The notes: a model not told the origin generated them from the sequence alone. DNA of 64,000 nt from an uncultured Phycisphaerae bacterium (GCA_937928595.1 CALGJV010000040.1:27518-91517); one strand, 5' to 3'. Positions 11,559 to 20,743 are shown, counted from the stretch's first letter. Numbers and translations are program-made.

Positions 11559-12992
11559 ATGAACCACGCGTCCGCCACACCGTCTGCCGACCGCGGAGCC
11601 GTGCTCGCCATCGGCTTCGGAACCACCGTCGCCATGTGGGGCATCGCGTACTTCTCCCGCCTGTTCGAACAGAGCGTCAACAGCCGCGCGGGGGTGCTCG
11701 TGCTGCTGTTTACGGCCGCGATCCTGCTCATCGCCTGCCATGTCGCCGGCGGGTACCTCGCCGGCCGCTGCACGGCCCGCGGGCTGCGGACCGCCGCCGC
11801 CGCCGGCCTCGTGACCGGCCTCGTCAACCTGCTCGCGGTGGCGGGCGCGTTCGGCGGCGAACGGCCCAACGAGATCCGCCCCATCGCCATCGCGTTCATT
11901 CCCGGCTCCGTGTTGGCCGCCGTCGCCCTGGGCGTGCTCGGCGGACTCCTCGGCCGGCGGCACTACCGTCCCGACCGGCCGACACCGCCCTGGGCCGGCG
12001 GGCTGGCCGCCGTCACGGCCGTGGCGACGTTCCTTTTGCTCGGCGTCGGCGGCTTCGTCACCGGCTATGACGAAGGACTCGCGGTGGTCGACTGGCCGAA
12101 CACCGAGACCTACAACATGTTCCTCTACCCGCTCGAACGCATGACGGGCGGCGTGTTTCTCGAGCATGCGCACCGCCTCTTCGGATCACTGGTCGGCCTG
12201 GCGACACTGGTCCTCGCGCTGCAAACCCAGTTCACCGAACGGCGCGGCGGCGTCCGCGCGCTGGCGTGGCTCGCACTGCTGGTGGTCATTGCCCAAGGCA
12301 TCCTGGGCGGCCTGCGCGTCACCGGCCACTTCACGCTCAGCGCACAGCCGGAAGACACCACGCCCAGCGTGCTGCTGGCCATTGTGCACGGCGTGTTCGG
12401 ACAATGCGTGTTCGGTGTCCTCGTGGCGCTGGCCGTACTGCGCTCCCACGCCTGGGCCGCCGCCGGGCCGCCGATCGCCGCGCCCGGTGCCGGCACCGAT
12501 CGGGCGTTCAACCGGGCGCTGGTGCTCTTGCTCCTGGTCCAGCTCGTGCTGGGCGCGCTCGTGCGGCACTTCTCCTGGGCCCTCCAAGTACTGCCCTACG
12601 GCTTGGCGGCCCGTCCGGAGCAGTTGCAGGCCGTCGGGCAGTGGGCGCTCACGCTGCACATCACGATCGCCGTGCTCGCTTCGCTGGTCGCGGTCGCCGT
12701 GGGTGTACGCGCGTGGGGTCTTTATCAAAACGTCACGGTCTTGGCGCGGCTCGGCAGCGGCCTGCTCGGCCTCGTCGGCCTCCAGATCGGGCTGGGCATC
12801 GCGGCGCTGGCGGTCACCGGCGACGATTCGCCCGCGAACAAGCCCGGCCTGCTCGATGTCGCGATCACGACCGGCCACCAGGTCGTGGGCGCAGCGCTGC
12901 TGGCGTGGGCCGTCATGTTGCTGCTGTGGAGCCACCGCCGAGTCGCCCCGGCGCCGCCCGCGGCCGCGGCGACCGTGCCGGCGCACGCATGA
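11559..12992 (+). CDS. ctaA: Heme A synthase (CtaA/COX15) with extra N-terminal membrane module
   Basis: 477 residues. Residues about 150-470 are CtaA: GGFVTGYDEGLAVVDWP matches the family's GG-VT-...-DWP signature, and histidines that ligate the two hemes appear as EHAHRLFGS (203, 205), TGHF, IVHG, LHIT and TGHQVVGA. It oxidises heme O to heme A. In front of this core lie about 145 extra residues with four helices (about 14-34, 45-66, 77-96, 108-131), not part of the usual protein. ATG 11559 is chosen because an AGGAGG-like site (GAGGAGGGCG) lies upstream; the frame extends to 11490 without a better start. The gene completes the oxidase cofactor set with divergent ctaB. Confidence 0.92.
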   Translation: MNHASATPSADRGAVLAIGFGTTVAMWGIAYFSRLFEQSVNSRAGVLVLLFTAAILLIACHVAGGYLAGRCTARGLRTAAAAGLVTGLVNLLAVAGAFGGERPNEIRPIAIAFIPGSVLAAVALGVLGGLLGRRHYRPDRPTPPWAGGLAAVTAVATFLLLGVGGFVTGYDEGLAVVDWPNTETYNMFLYPLERMTGGVFLEHAHRLFGSLVGLATLVLALQTQFTERRGGVRALAWLALLVVIAQGILGGLRVTGHFTLSAQPEDTTPSVLLAIVHGVFGQCVFGVLVALAVLRSHAWAAAGPPIAAPGAGTDRAFNRALVLLLLVQLVLGALVRHFSWALQVLPYGLAARPEQLQAVGQWALTLHITIAVLASLVAVAVGVRAWGLYQNVTVLARLGSGLLGLVGLQIGLGIAALAVTGDDSPANKPGLLDVAITTGHQVVGAALLAWAVMLLLWSHRRVAPAPPAAAATVPAHA

Positions 12993-13068
12993 CAGTTTTT
13001 CACAGCGGGCTCGAGACCTGATTCACCGGATGCCAACGGTCGGGGGTAGGCAGCGCCGGCCGGCGCGG

Positions 13069-13074
13069 TATGAT
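13069..13074 (+). promoter_or_regulatory. Candidate -10 box (TATGAT) for the acetate-CoA ligase operon
   Basis: TATGAT, five of six matches to the sigma70 consensus, lies in the 216-base gap after ctaA. It would give a 5' leader of about 130 bases before the ligase start at 13209. No clear -35 element was found, and nothing else in this gap was recognised. Confidence 0.45.
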
Positions 13075-13208
13075 GCCCGCTTCTCGCGCGGCCATGCCCG
13101 CCGGCGGAGCCTCCGCGTTCCGGCCCGGGCCCCCGCGCCGGTCGGAGCGCCCCCGGGGCGACCGGCGCCGCAGCGCGAGCGAACGTCTTCCCGCAGGAGT
13201 CGGAGACC

Positions 13209-15374
13209 ATGACGCGAACGCCCGTGGTGGACGAACGACCGCAAACCGAGACCGCCGGCAAGCTCGAACCGCTTTTCGCGCCCCACGTCATCGCCGTGGT
13301 CGGCGCGTCGCGCACGCCCGGCTCGGTCGGCAACGCGATCATCTCGAACCTCGTGCTGGGCGGGTACACCGGCGTCATCTACCCGGTCAATCCCAAAACC
13401 AAGAGCATCCTCGGCAACCGCTGCGTCACGAGCGTCGAGGCCATCGACGACCACGTCGACCTCGCCGTCCTCGTCATCCCGGCGCCGCATGTCCAGGGCG
13501 TCGTGCAGGCCTGCGCCGACCGCGGCACAAAGCACTTCGTCGTCATCTCGGCCGGCTTCAAGGAGATCGGCGGCGAGGGCGTCCAGCGCGAGGCGAACCT
13601 CAAGGCGCTGGCGCAGGAGCGGGGCCTCACCATCGTCGGCCCCAACTGCCTCGGCATCATCAACACCGCGCCGACCGTCCGGATGAACGCCACGTTCGCC
13701 CGCGACATGCCGGTCGCCGGCCCCTTCGGCCTGATCTCCCAGAGCGGCGCGCTCTGCACCGCCCTGCTCGACTACGCCAAGGGCGTCGGCATCGGTTTCT
13801 CGCGCTTCGTCAGCTTCGGCAACAAGGCCGCCGTCACCGAGACCGACCTGCTCCTGGCCCTGGCCGCCGATCCGCTCACGAAGGCCATCCTCATGTACGT
13901 GGAGGAGCTCTCGCACGGCCAGCAGTTCATCGAAACCTGCCAGCGCATCACCCACGGCCCGAACCCCAAGCCGATCATCGCGATCAAGACCGGCCGCACG
14001 CAGGAAGGGGCCGCGGCCGCGGCCTCGCACACCGGCTCGCTGGCCGGCAGCGACGAGGTCTACGACGCGGTCCTGGCGCAGGCGGGCGTGCTGCGGGTCG
14101 AGTCGGTGAAGGATCTGTTCGACTGCGCCGAGGTGTTCGTCGACCCGGCCCTGCCGCACGGCCGCCGTACCGCCATCGTGACCAATGCGGGCGGCCCCGG
14201 CATCATGGCCACCGACGCGTGCATCCGGTCCGAGATGACGCTCTCGAAGTTCCAGGAGTACACGCTCAAGTCGCTGCGCTACCAGCTGCCGCCGACCAGC
14301 AGCCTCAAGAACCCCGTGGACGTGATTGGTGACGCGAAGCACGACCGCTATCGGGCCGCGCTGGACGCGGTGTCGGCCGACGAGGGCGTCGATCAGCTCG
14401 TCGTCATCGTCACCCCCCAGACCATGACCGACGTCACCGAGATCGCGGACGTGATTCGCGAGACCAAAGGCTTCTGCGGCAAGCCCATCGTCGGCTGCCT
14501 GATGGGGCTCGTCGACGTCTCCGCCGGTGTGCAGCTCCTGCGCAAGAGCGGCGTGCCCACGTACGCCTTCCCCGAGGACGCGATGCGGGCCGTCGCGGCC
14601 AAGTGCCGCTTCGCCGAATGGACCCGGCGGCCGCTGCTGGGGTACCGCCAGTTCCCGGTCGACGCGGCCCGCGTCGAAGCGATCTTCGACGAGGAACTCA
14701 AGGCCGGCCGGACCGCGCTGGTCGAGCTCAAGGCGCTCGAGGTCTTCCGCGCGTACGGCTTCCCGATCGTTCCCTACGCCCTGGCGACCAGCGCGATCGA
14801 AGCCGCCCAGGCCGCCGCGCAGATCGGCTTCCCGGTCGTCATGAAGATCTCGGGCCCGAAGATCGTGCACAAGACGGATGTGGGCGGCGTGCGGCTCAAC
14901 CTGACCGACGAGGCCGGCGTCCGGACCGCGTACGACGAGATGATCGCCGGCGTCCGCGGCAAGATGGGCGCCGACACCGAGATCTGGGGCGTCCTGGTGC
15001 AGAAGATGCTGCCCCGGGGCAAGGAGGTCATCCTCGGCATGTCACGCGACCCGCGCATGGGGCCGCTCCTCATGTTCGGTCTGGGCGGCATCTACACCGA
15101 GGCCCTCAAGGACGTCGCCTTCCGCCTCGCGCCCATCCGCGAGAACGAGGCGCTCGAGATGATCATGGGCATCCGCTCGCACAAGCTGCTGCGCGGCTTC
15201 CGCGGCGAAGCCCCCTCGGACCTCGAAGCCATCGGCGACTGCCTGCTGCGGCTCTCTCAGCTCGTCTCGTCGCACCCCCGCATCCGCGAACTGGACATCA
15301 ACCCGCTGCTCGTCTACGCGGCCGGCCAGGGCTGCATGGTCGCGGACGCGCGCGTCATTCTGGGCGATCGGTGA
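13209..15374 (+). CDS. Acetate-CoA ligase (ADP-forming), fused alpha-beta chain
   Basis: 721 residues of the ADP-forming acyl-CoA synthetase family, which makes ATP from acetyl-CoA (or a related acyl-CoA) plus ADP and phosphate, releasing the acid. The order is CoA-binding Rossmann domain (about 20-155, IAVVGASRTPGSVGN), two ligase-CoA domains with the phosphohistidine His274 (in ASHTGSLAGSDE), and a C-terminal ATP-grasp domain (about 500-715, FPVVMKISGPKIVHKTDVGGV). The alpha and beta parts are one chain, as in many bacterial forms. No GNAT domain is fused here, unlike protein acetyltransferase Pat. The next gene, 38 bases on, is a CoA hydrolase/transferase that carries the GNAT domain instead. 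Confidence 0.92.
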   Translation: MTRTPVVDERPQTETAGKLEPLFAPHVIAVVGASRTPGSVGNAIISNLVLGGYTGVIYPVNPKTKSILGNRCVTSVEAIDDHVDLAVLVIPAPHVQGVVQACADRGTKHFVVISAGFKEIGGEGVQREANLKALAQERGLTIVGPNCLGIINTAPTVRMNATFARDMPVAGPFGLISQSGALCTALLDYAKGVGIGFSRFVSFGNKAAVTETDLLLALAADPLTKAILMYVEELSHGQQFIETCQRITHGPNPKPIIAIKTGRTQEGAAAAASHTGSLAGSDEVYDAVLAQAGVLRVESVKDLFDCAEVFVDPALPHGRRTAIVTNAGGPGIMATDACIRSEMTLSKFQEYTLKSLRYQLPPTSSLKNPVDVIGDAKHDRYRAALDAVSADEGVDQLVVIVTPQTMTDVTEIADVIRETKGFCGKPIVGCLMGLVDVSAGVQLLRKSGVPTYAFPEDAMRAVAAKCRFAEWTRRPLLGYRQFPVDAARVEAIFDEELKAGRTALVELKALEVFRAYGFPIVPYALATSAIEAAQAAAQIGFPVVMKISGPKIVHKTDVGGVRLNLTDEAGVRTAYDEMIAGVRGKMGADTEIWGVLVQKMLPRGKEVILGMSRDPRMGPLLMFGLGGIYTEALKDVAFRLAPIRENEALEMIMGIRSHKLLRGFRGEAPSDLEAIGDCLLRLSQLVSSHPRIRELDINPLLVYAAGQGCMVADARVILGDR

Positions 15375-15412
15375 CCGGCCGCGCCGCGGACCGGCCCGTG
15401 GAGAATCGAGCG

Positions 15413-17305
15413 ATGTCGAACAAGTGGCGCAACCTGCACGCGGACAAGATCGTGTCCGCAGCCGAAGCAACGCAGAAGATCCGCCCCGGCGACCGGGTGT
15501 TCATCGGGTCGGCCTGCGGCGAGCCGCAGGAGCTCGTCCGGGCCCTCGTCGAGCACGGCGATCACCTGGCCGACATGGAGCTGATCCACGTCCTGACCCT
15601 CGGCGTCGCGCCCTACACGCAGGCGAAGTACGCCCACAGCTTCCGGCCCAACGCGTTCTTCATCGGCAACAGCGTCCGTGACGCGGTCAACAACGCCCGG
15701 GCCGACTACACGCCGGTATTCCTGTCGCAGGTGCCGCAGCTCTTCCGCTCCCGTCGCCTGGGCATCGACGTGGCCCTCGTCATGGTCAGCCCGCCGGACG
15801 ACTACGGCAACTGCAGCCTCGGCGTCTCGGTGGACATCACCAAGGCCGCCGTCGAGACCGCCAAGCTCGTCATCGCCCAGGTCAACCGGCACATGCCGCG
15901 CGCCCACGGCAACTGCTTCCTCAACGTCCGCCAGATCCACTTCCTCGTCCCCCACGACGAGCCGCTGCTCGAGTGGCCCGTGGCGCGCGAGGCCGACGAG
16001 GTCACGCGCCGCATCGCCCAGCACCTCAACCGCCTGATCCCCGACGGCTCGACGCTCCAGCTCGGCATCGGCCGCATCCCCGACGCCGTCCTCTCGACGC
16101 TCACCGACAAGAACGACCTCGGCATCCACACCGAGATGTTCTCCGACGGCGTGCTCAAGCTCGCCCGCCAGGGCGTCATCACCGGCCGCGCCAAGACCCT
16201 CAACCCCGGCAAGATCGTCGGCAGTTTCGCCGCCGGCTCGCGCGAGCTGTTCGAGTTCATGGACGACAACCCGCAGATCGAGATGCACCCGTCCGAGTAC
16301 ACGAACAGCCCGTTCGTGATCGCCGGGCACGACAACATGGTCGCGATCAATGCGGCCCTCGAGATCGACCTCACCGGCCAGGTCGTGGCGGACTCGCTCG
16401 GCCAGACGCTGTACAGCGGCATCGGCGGGCACGCCGACTTCATCCGCGGCGCTGCGCTGGCCAAGAACGGCAAGCCCATCATCGCGATGCCCAGCACGGC
16501 CGACACGCCCGACGGCGTCCGCTCCCGGATCGTCGCGACGCTCCAGGAGGGCGCGGGCGTCATTACCACCCGCGGCGACACGCATTACGTCGTGACCGAG
16601 TACGGCGTGGCGTTCCTGCACGGCAAGACCATGCGTGAGCGGGCCATGTCGCTCATCAGCATCGCCCACCCGGACTTCCGGTCTGAGCTGCTGCACGCCG
16701 CCAAGCGCCGCCGGATCGTCTACCCCAACCAGATCATGCCGCCCGCCCAGGCCCCCTACCCGGCCCAGTACGAGGAGACCATCACCCTTCGCACCGGCGA
16801 AAAGGTCTTCGTCCGGCCGATCCGCCCGGACGACGAGCCCATGATGCGGGAGATGTTTTACGAGTTCAGCGAGCAGACCAAGTACCTCCGCTACCACGCG
16901 GCCCTGAAGGCCATGCCGCACAACAAGATGCAGATCTTCTGCACGGTCGACTACGACACCGAGATGGCCCTCATCGGCCTGGTCGGCCCGCCCGGCGCCG
17001 AGCAGATCATCGCCGTGTCCCGCTACATGACCGACGCCGAGAAGCGCTCGGCCGAGGTCGCCTTCACCGTGCAGGACGACTGGCAGCGCAAGGGGCTCGG
17101 TACTTACTTCTTCGAGAAGCTCGTGAAGATCGGCGTCGAGCGCGGCATCAAGGAGTTCCACGCCTACGTCCTGGTCGAGAACGCGGGCATGCTCAAGATC
17201 TTCCACCGGTCCGGCTTCGTGGTCGAAACGGAGACGGAGGGCGACGTGGTGCGCGTCACCATGCGCCTGCCGGAGGTCGAGAAGGAAGGCAAGCGCCGCA
17301 ATTAG
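15413..17305 (+). CDS. Acetyl-CoA hydrolase/transferase fused to a GNAT acetyltransferase domain
   Basis: 630 residues. Residues 1 to about 435 are a class I acetyl-CoA hydrolase/transferase: ADKIVSAAEATQKIRPGDRVFIG, the catalytic Glu241 in GIHTEMFSDG, and the late GGHADFIRGA and RGDTHYVVTEYGVA motifs. Residues about 460-620 are a GNAT domain (VFVRPIRPDDEPMMREMF ... DDWQRKGLGTYF, the acetyl-CoA pyrophosphate loop being QRKGLGTY). The CoA half would move CoA between acetate and another acid or hydrolyse the thioester; the GNAT half may acetylate a protein, perhaps the neighbouring ligase, which is inference. ATG 15413 is the start; the long open frame upstream is the shadow of the ligase gene. 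The gene is 38 bases behind the ligase and likely shares its transcript. Confidence 0.93.
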   Translation: MSNKWRNLHADKIVSAAEATQKIRPGDRVFIGSACGEPQELVRALVEHGDHLADMELIHVLTLGVAPYTQAKYAHSFRPNAFFIGNSVRDAVNNARADYTPVFLSQVPQLFRSRRLGIDVALVMVSPPDDYGNCSLGVSVDITKAAVETAKLVIAQVNRHMPRAHGNCFLNVRQIHFLVPHDEPLLEWPVAREADEVTRRIAQHLNRLIPDGSTLQLGIGRIPDAVLSTLTDKNDLGIHTEMFSDGVLKLARQGVITGRAKTLNPGKIVGSFAAGSRELFEFMDDNPQIEMHPSEYTNSPFVIAGHDNMVAINAALEIDLTGQVVADSLGQTLYSGIGGHADFIRGAALAKNGKPIIAMPSTADTPDGVRSRIVATLQEGAGVITTRGDTHYVVTEYGVAFLHGKTMRERAMSLISIAHPDFRSELLHAAKRRRIVYPNQIMPPAQAPYPAQYEETITLRTGEKVFVRPIRPDDEPMMREMFYEFSEQTKYLRYHAALKAMPHNKMQIFCTVDYDTEMALIGLVGPPGAEQIIAVSRYMTDAEKRSAEVAFTVQDDWQRKGLGTYFFEKLVKIGVERGIKEFHAYVLVENAGMLKIFHRSGFVVETETEGDVVRVTMRLPEVEKEGKRRN

Positions 17306-17337
17306 CCGGCGCCCCGACACCGCGACGGAGCTCCACG

Positions 17338-18243
17338 ATGCGCACGACGCGGCTTTCGCGACGCGCCTTCCTGCGGCGGGGCCTGGCGACTTCCGGCGGG
17401 ATGGCCCTCGTCGCGGTCGGGCCGTGGCCCGGCACCTCGGCCCAGGAGGCCCCCATGCAGAAGTTCGAAATCTCGCTCGCGGCGTGGTCGGTCCACAAGC
17501 TGTTCTACGCCGGCCGGCTCAAGCAGATCGACATGCCCGAGTTGTGCCGCAAGGAGTTCGACCTCGGCGGCCTCGAGCTCGTCAACTCGTTTTTTCCAAG
17601 CCCGCAGTACACCTATTGCCGGGACCTCGCGCGGCGGGCGCAGGACCACGGCGTGAAGATCCTGCTCATCATGTGCGACGGCGAGGGCGACCTCGCCGCC
17701 GCTGACAAGACCGAGCGGCAGCAGGCCGTGCGCAACCACCGCAAGTGGCTCGACGTGGCCGCGGTCCTGGGCTGCCATGCGATCCGCTGCAACAGCGGCG
17801 AAGGCCGCGCCGGCGACGCCGACGCGATCGCCCGCTGTGCCGAGAGCTTCGTGGCGCTGTGCGAGTACGCCCGTCCCGACAAGCTCAGCGTGCTCATCGA
17901 AAACCACGGGGGGCTCTCGTCCGACCCGGACTCGCTGCTCGCGGTCATCCGTCGCGTGAACGACCCCCGGCTCGGCACCCTCCCGGATTTCGGCAACTTT
18001 CCCCCCGAAACCGACCGTTACGATGCCGTCCGCCGCATGATGCCCTTCGCGAAGGCCGTCAGCGCCAAATGCTACGACTTCGACGAACAAGGCAACGAAA
18101 CCAGGATCGACTACCCCCGCATGCTGCGCATCGTGCTCGAGGCCGGCTACCAGGGCTTCGTCGGCATCGAGTACGAGGGGTTGCGCCTGGACGAGAAGGC
18201 CGGCGTCCTCGCCTGCAAGCGGCTCCTCGAGCGTCTCCGCTGA
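17338..18243 (+). CDS. Tat-exported sugar phosphate isomerase/epimerase-like TIM barrel protein
   Basis: 301 residues. The N-terminus has a twin-arginine signal (SRRAFLRRG at 7-15) followed by a hydrophobic stretch and a plausible cut before QEAPMQKF. The rest is an AP endonuclease 2-like (xylose isomerase-like) TIM barrel: ISLAAWSVHKLFYAG, GLELVNSFFPSP, the metal-site Glu in VLIENHGGLSSDP, DFGNFPPETDRYDA, and the closing VGIEYEG. Such proteins are abundant in planctomycetes and act on sugars, but the substrate cannot be read here. It begins 32 bases after the CoA transferase gene but its function seems unrelated to it. The next gene is convergent. Confidence 0.88.
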   Translation: MRTTRLSRRAFLRRGLATSGGMALVAVGPWPGTSAQEAPMQKFEISLAAWSVHKLFYAGRLKQIDMPELCRKEFDLGGLELVNSFFPSPQYTYCRDLARRAQDHGVKILLIMCDGEGDLAAADKTERQQAVRNHRKWLDVAAVLGCHAIRCNSGEGRAGDADAIARCAESFVALCEYARPDKLSVLIENHGGLSSDPDSLLAVIRRVNDPRLGTLPDFGNFPPETDRYDAVRRMMPFAKAVSAKCYDFDEQGNETRIDYPRMLRIVLEAGYQGFVGIEYEGLRLDEKAGVLACKRLLERLR

Positions 18244-18344
18244 CCCCGGTCGCGTCGCCCCCCAAAGGCGCGGCGCCCCGGCCGGAGTTGCCTCCCGCCA
18301 GGGCGCTGCTGTTTGTCTCCCGAGCGCGCGGTGTCCACCCGGCT

Positions 18345-18989
18345 TTACCACTTCCGCCGCGCGAGCAGCAACCCGCCCAGCGCCAACGCCGCGCTGGCCG
18401 GCTCCGGCACGATCGCGCCCTGCACCAGGGCGTTGCGGCCCTGATAGGCGCTCGTGAACCATGACCCCGTCTGGAGCGTCATGATCGCGCCTTCGTACGG
18501 CGCCGGTCCGTAAGCGCTGAAATCCATCCCGAAATCGCCGCCCGTCGGACCTTCGAACAGCCCGTTGCCCGAGCCGTTGAACAGGACGTTGCTCAGCACG
18601 CCGTTGAAGAACGCGAACGGCGCGCTCCACGTCCAGGTCCCCGAAACGTCGCCCGTAATCGTGTCGCCGTTGATGTCGCTGATCAGGAACGTGCCGCTCG
18701 CCAGCGCGCTCAGCGGCGTGATGCTCGTGATGCTCAGAGACAACGTGTAGTCTGCGGCCGTCGACTTGAAGTTGTGCGCGAACTGCGCGGTCTCCGTCAC
18801 CGGCAGCACCCGCGTCACGTCACCATCCGTCCGCGTGCCCGCCTCCGCGAGGAAGTTCCCCATCAGGGGCCCGCTCGGCGAAAAGCTGGCCTCGAGGTCC
18901 GTGAACCCAAACGTCACGATCGGGCCCGCCGTCGCGACGCTCGCGGCCAGCGCCAAACCAACAATGCTCGTCACCCAAAACTTAGTCAT
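18345..18989 (-). CDS. Secreted PEP-CTERM sorting-domain protein
   Basis: 214 residues. There is a signal peptide (about 1-21, SIVGLALAASVATA then GPIV) and a C-terminal sorting signal with the tripartite exosortase layout: the VPEP motif (IVPEPASAAL at about 194), a hydrophobic helix (ALALGGLLLA) and a terminal basic cluster (RRKW). The body is rich in Ser, Thr, Gly and Phe and looks like an extracellular beta-rich protein; no known domain was recognised. Such proteins are cut and anchored by an exosortase (EpsH-like), which must be encoded elsewhere. A strong GGAGGAG ribosome site lies about eight bases before the ATG. The gene stands alone between convergent and divergent neighbours. Confidence 0.88.
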   Translation of the reverse strand: MTKFWVTSIVGLALAASVATAGPIVTFGFTDLEASFSPSGPLMGNFLAEAGTRTDGDVTRVLPVTETAQFAHNFKSTAADYTLSLSITSITPLSALASGTFLISDINGDTITGDVSGTWTWSAPFAFFNGVLSNVLFNGSGNGLFEGPTGGDFGMDFSAYGPAPYEGAIMTLQTGSWFTSAYQGRNALVQGAIVPEPASAALALGGLLLARRKW

Positions 18990-19130
18990 CTCGCACTCCT
19001 CCTAGGACTACAAAGACCAACGCTCCACGCAGTGTAAAGACGCCTCGACGCGCCGCGTCGCGGCTCCGAAGCGTCACCGTCTGACCAATCTGAAGCTGTG
19101 GCCCGTAACCGGTCCCGTGACCGCTCCCGT

Positions 19131-19159
19131 ATCCTAGGCCAACGGGGTGACAGAATCAA
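19131..19159 (-). promoter_or_regulatory. Candidate sigma70 promoter for the PEP-CTERM gene
   Basis: Reading the minus strand: TTGATT (19154-19159), a spacer of exactly 17 bases, then TAGGAT (19131-19136). It would give a leader of about 135 bases before the ATG at 18989. Confidence 0.5.
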
Positions 19160-19274
19160 GCTATTCTGCGAATCGCCCACCTCCCAATCGACCGGGGCCG
19201 CTAATCAACCGCGTCACAGGACCCGAATCCCGCGCCCTCAAAGAATCCCGGCCTGCGCTCACGGATTTCTTACA

Positions 19275-19303
19275 TTGGCCGTCGTCCAGACTGAGGCTAT
19301 GTT
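19275..19303 (+). promoter_or_regulatory. Candidate promoter for the solute-binding lipoprotein gene
   Basis: TTGGCC (19275-19280), 17 bases, TATGTT (19298-19303). The leader to ATG 19376 would be about 66 bases. Confidence 0.45.
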
Positions 19304-19375
19304 GGCGGCATGACGGTCGCGTCGGCGGCGCGGCCACTCCGCGAATCTCGCGGCCGGTCCCGCAGGAGCCTGTGA

Positions 19376-20743
19376 ATGCGGATCGCTCTACGGTTTTTCG
19401 GACTGCTTCTCGCGGCAGGAGCCCTGTTCGGCCCGCTCGCCTGCCAGCGTGACCCCACAGCCGCGACGACCCAGCCGGTCGGCCCCCAGAAGCGCCTCGT
19501 GATCCTCACGCCGCACAGCGAAGACATACGCACGACGTTCGCCGCCGGCTTCGCCCGCTGGTACCTCAGCAACCGGTCGGCCCCCGTGTACATCGAGTGG
19601 ATCTACCGCGGCACACCGCAGTGTGTGCAGTACGTCCGCGAGCTGCCGGCCGCCCGCGCGCAGGGCGCCCCGGCACCAACGCCCGACCTCATGTTCGGCG
19701 GCGGCATCTCCGATCACGCGGCGTTGGCGGCTGGCGGTTGGTCCCGCCCGCTGCCTCTGCCGGACGACGCCCGTATCCCGCCTGAGATCCACGGCCTGCC
19801 CACGCGCGACGAGCAGCATCGCTGGCACGCGACGGGACTCTCGAGTTTCGGCCTGGTGGTCAACGAGCGGGCGGCCGCGGCCCGGGGGATCGCGCCGCCG
19901 ACCACCTGGGCCGATCTGGCCGACCCGCGTTTTTACGGCTGGGTCGCGATCGCCGACCCGCGGAGCAGCGGCAGCCACCGCGAGTGCCTCACGATCATCC
20001 TCCAGCGCCACGGCTGGCCGGAGGGCTGGAGCCTCATTGTTCGCACGCTGGCCAACACGCGTGCGCTCAACAACCGCAGCGGTGAGGCCCTCCGCCAGGT
20101 GGACAGCGGCGTTTCGCTCGTCACCTACGCCGTCAACTTTGACGGGCAGGCCCTCGCGGCTGACAGCGGCGGCGCCCTGCGCTACATCGATCCACCGAGC
20201 GCGACGGCCGTGACGCCCGACGTGATCAGCGTCCTCAAGACCGCGAGCGACCCCGAGCTGGCCGCCGATTTCGTCCGTTACGTGCTGAGCGACGAGGGCC
20301 AGAGCCTGTGGGGCGTGCCGCGCGAGCAACGCACGGCCCTCGGCGCGACCCTGTATCACTACCCGATCGTGCCGGCCCTCTACGAGACGCACGCCGGCCG
20401 TCTCGCGGTGGCTCGCAACCCGCTCACCGAGGACTTCGGCGTCAAGCTCGACCTGCCCCGCGCGGCCCGCCAGGCCGCGGCGCTGCGCGTGCTCGTTCCG
20501 GCCGCCGCCGCGGGTGACAACGGATTACGCCTCCAGCAGCTCTGGAAGCGACTCATCGACGCCGGCCTGCCCGCGGCGGCCGTGGCCATGCTCACGGCTC
20601 CGCCGCTCGACGAACCCGCCCTTGCCGCGCTGGCTGAGCAGGTCGAGGCCGCGCCGGATGCCGAGGAGGCCGCGCTGGCCGACTGGACCGCCCGCTTCGC
20701 CAAGCTGTACGCGGACGTGGCCGCGCTACTCGGCTCCGGCTGA
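19376..20743 (+). CDS. Orphan ABC-type solute-binding lipoprotein
   Basis: 455 residues. It starts with a lipoprotein signal (LLLAAGALFGPLAC, lipobox Cys at 23). Residues about 40-330 resemble the iron(III)/type 1 extracellular binding proteins: RLVILTPHSEDIRTTFAAGFARWY, then LMFGGGISDHAALAAGG, the PTTWADLADPRFYGWVAIADPRSSGS segment and AADFVRYVLSDEGQSLWG. The C-terminal 100 residues extend past the usual fold and are Ala/Leu-rich helical. No permease or ATPase gene is next to it, so it must work with a transporter encoded elsewhere or as a sensor; the ligand is unknown. The convergent neighbour is rlmI. Confidence 0.85.
   Translation: MRIALRFFGLLLAAGALFGPLACQRDPTAATTQPVGPQKRLVILTPHSEDIRTTFAAGFARWYLSNRSAPVYIEWIYRGTPQCVQYVRELPAARAQGAPAPTPDLMFGGGISDHAALAAGGWSRPLPLPDDARIPPEIHGLPTRDEQHRWHATGLSSFGLVVNERAAAARGIAPPTTWADLADPRFYGWVAIADPRSSGSHRECLTIILQRHGWPEGWSLIVRTLANTRALNNRSGEALRQVDSGVSLVTYAVNFDGQALAADSGGALRYIDPPSATAVTPDVISVLKTASDPELAADFVRYVLSDEGQSLWGVPREQRTALGATLYHYPIVPALYETHAGRLAVARNPLTEDFGVKLDLPRAARQAAALRVLVPAAAAGDNGLRLQQLWKRLIDAGLPAAAVAMLTAPPLDEPALAALAEQVEAAPDAEEAALADWTARFAKLYADVAALLGSG

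Larger units (their letters stand above)
18990..19375. other. Divergent intergenic region between the PEP-CTERM and lipoprotein genes
   Basis: 386 bases without a gene. It holds candidate promoters for both directions (listed separately). It also contains a short near-repeat, CCCGTAACCG followed by CCCGTGACCG around 19101-19123, and a TACACT box on the minus strand at 19031-19036 that could be a second start for the PEP-CTERM gene. No hairpin with a T run and no open frame with codon usage like the neighbours was seen. Confidence 0.6.
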
